A stretch of DNA of 64,000 bases from Symbiodinium natans (lineage: Eukaryota > Sar > Dinophyceae > Suessiales > Symbiodiniaceae): contig CAJNDS010002315.1 of assembly GCA_905221605.1 (NCBI GenBank), forward strand, positions 175,001-239,000, read 5' to 3'. The first letter of the stretch is position 1; every line of letters begins with the position of its first letter. This document shows, piece by piece, positions 63,723 to 64,000 of this stretch. The notes under the pieces were generated by a model. The model ran no database searches, was not told the origin of the DNA, and saw nothing but the letters and a program-made list of their open reading frames with translations. A program made the position numbers and the translations under genes.

Positions 63723-64000
63723 GCGGGGGAGGGGTGGGTGGGTGGAGGGGTTACTTGTTGATAGGGGGATGCCTTGTTTTGGAGTGGGTGGGGTGGTAGA
63801 GTATCCAGAATGGGAAGTGTAAGAACTAAGAACTATGAGGTGTTTGAGAACTGGTACAACCCCCCTTATATAAATTCCTATGAACCTTCAAGTAGAGGAA
63901 CCCTGTACAAACTTAGGCAAACCTCCCCTTTAAGGTACAATATAGGTTGCTAATAAGAGTACATCAAACGAAACCGCTCCGGCAATCAAGGCCTTTCCCC

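Overview
This window is nuclear DNA from a eukaryote, most likely a dinoflagellate. Four things point there. Thousands of bases consist of the telomere-type heptamer TTTAGGG/CCCTAAA scattered inside the sequence in both orientations. Coding DNA is cut into exons of about 15 to 120 bases. Exons nearly always begin with G after an AG acceptor, and the 5' ends of introns are mostly GC rather than GT. Short exons near the left end carry the 'LA.LAWA(F/Y)A/TTL' helical repeat that is very common in dinoflagellate organelle RNA-binding proteins. I see no bacterial operon, rRNA, tRNA or CRISPR array. The taxon is inferred from these features, not proven.

The best-supported gene lies on the + strand from about 25.5 to 53.2 kb. 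About 37 very small exons, chosen by reading frame, splice phase and family resemblance, chain into roughly 650 residues with the layout of a plant-type two-pore channel (TPC1). In order these are: domain I S1 ending in a '(F)xxPxWC' motif, S2 to S6, a cytoplasmic linker with a split EF-hand loop, domain II S1 to S4 with an R/K-every-third voltage sensor, then S5, an 'LNFND' pore entry and S6. Both pore filters differ from plant TPC1. Introns average about 0.7 kb.

Layout. 0-4 kb: exons of a helical-repeat (OPR/RAP-like) protein in degenerate telomeric repeats. 5-25 kb: many small + strand exon candidates of one or more unrecognised genes; a few junctions keep phase (for example 15.2 to 15.8 kb and 21.2 to 21.4 kb). 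25.5-53.2 kb: the two-pore channel. 53.8-64 kb: further small + strand exon candidates, either the channel's C-terminus or the next gene(s), not recognised.

The rest is introns and spacers. They hold telomere-type arrays, arrays of homogenised variant heptamers (CCCTGAA, CCCTAGA, GGGCTTA, CCCCAAA and others), long homopolymers and microsatellites. They also hold at least eight families of short dispersed elements, several with terminal inverted repeats and so MITE-like. In one family-B copy a pure TTTAGGG array sits between duplicated element arms. Exon borders come from reading by eye; transcript data would be decisive.
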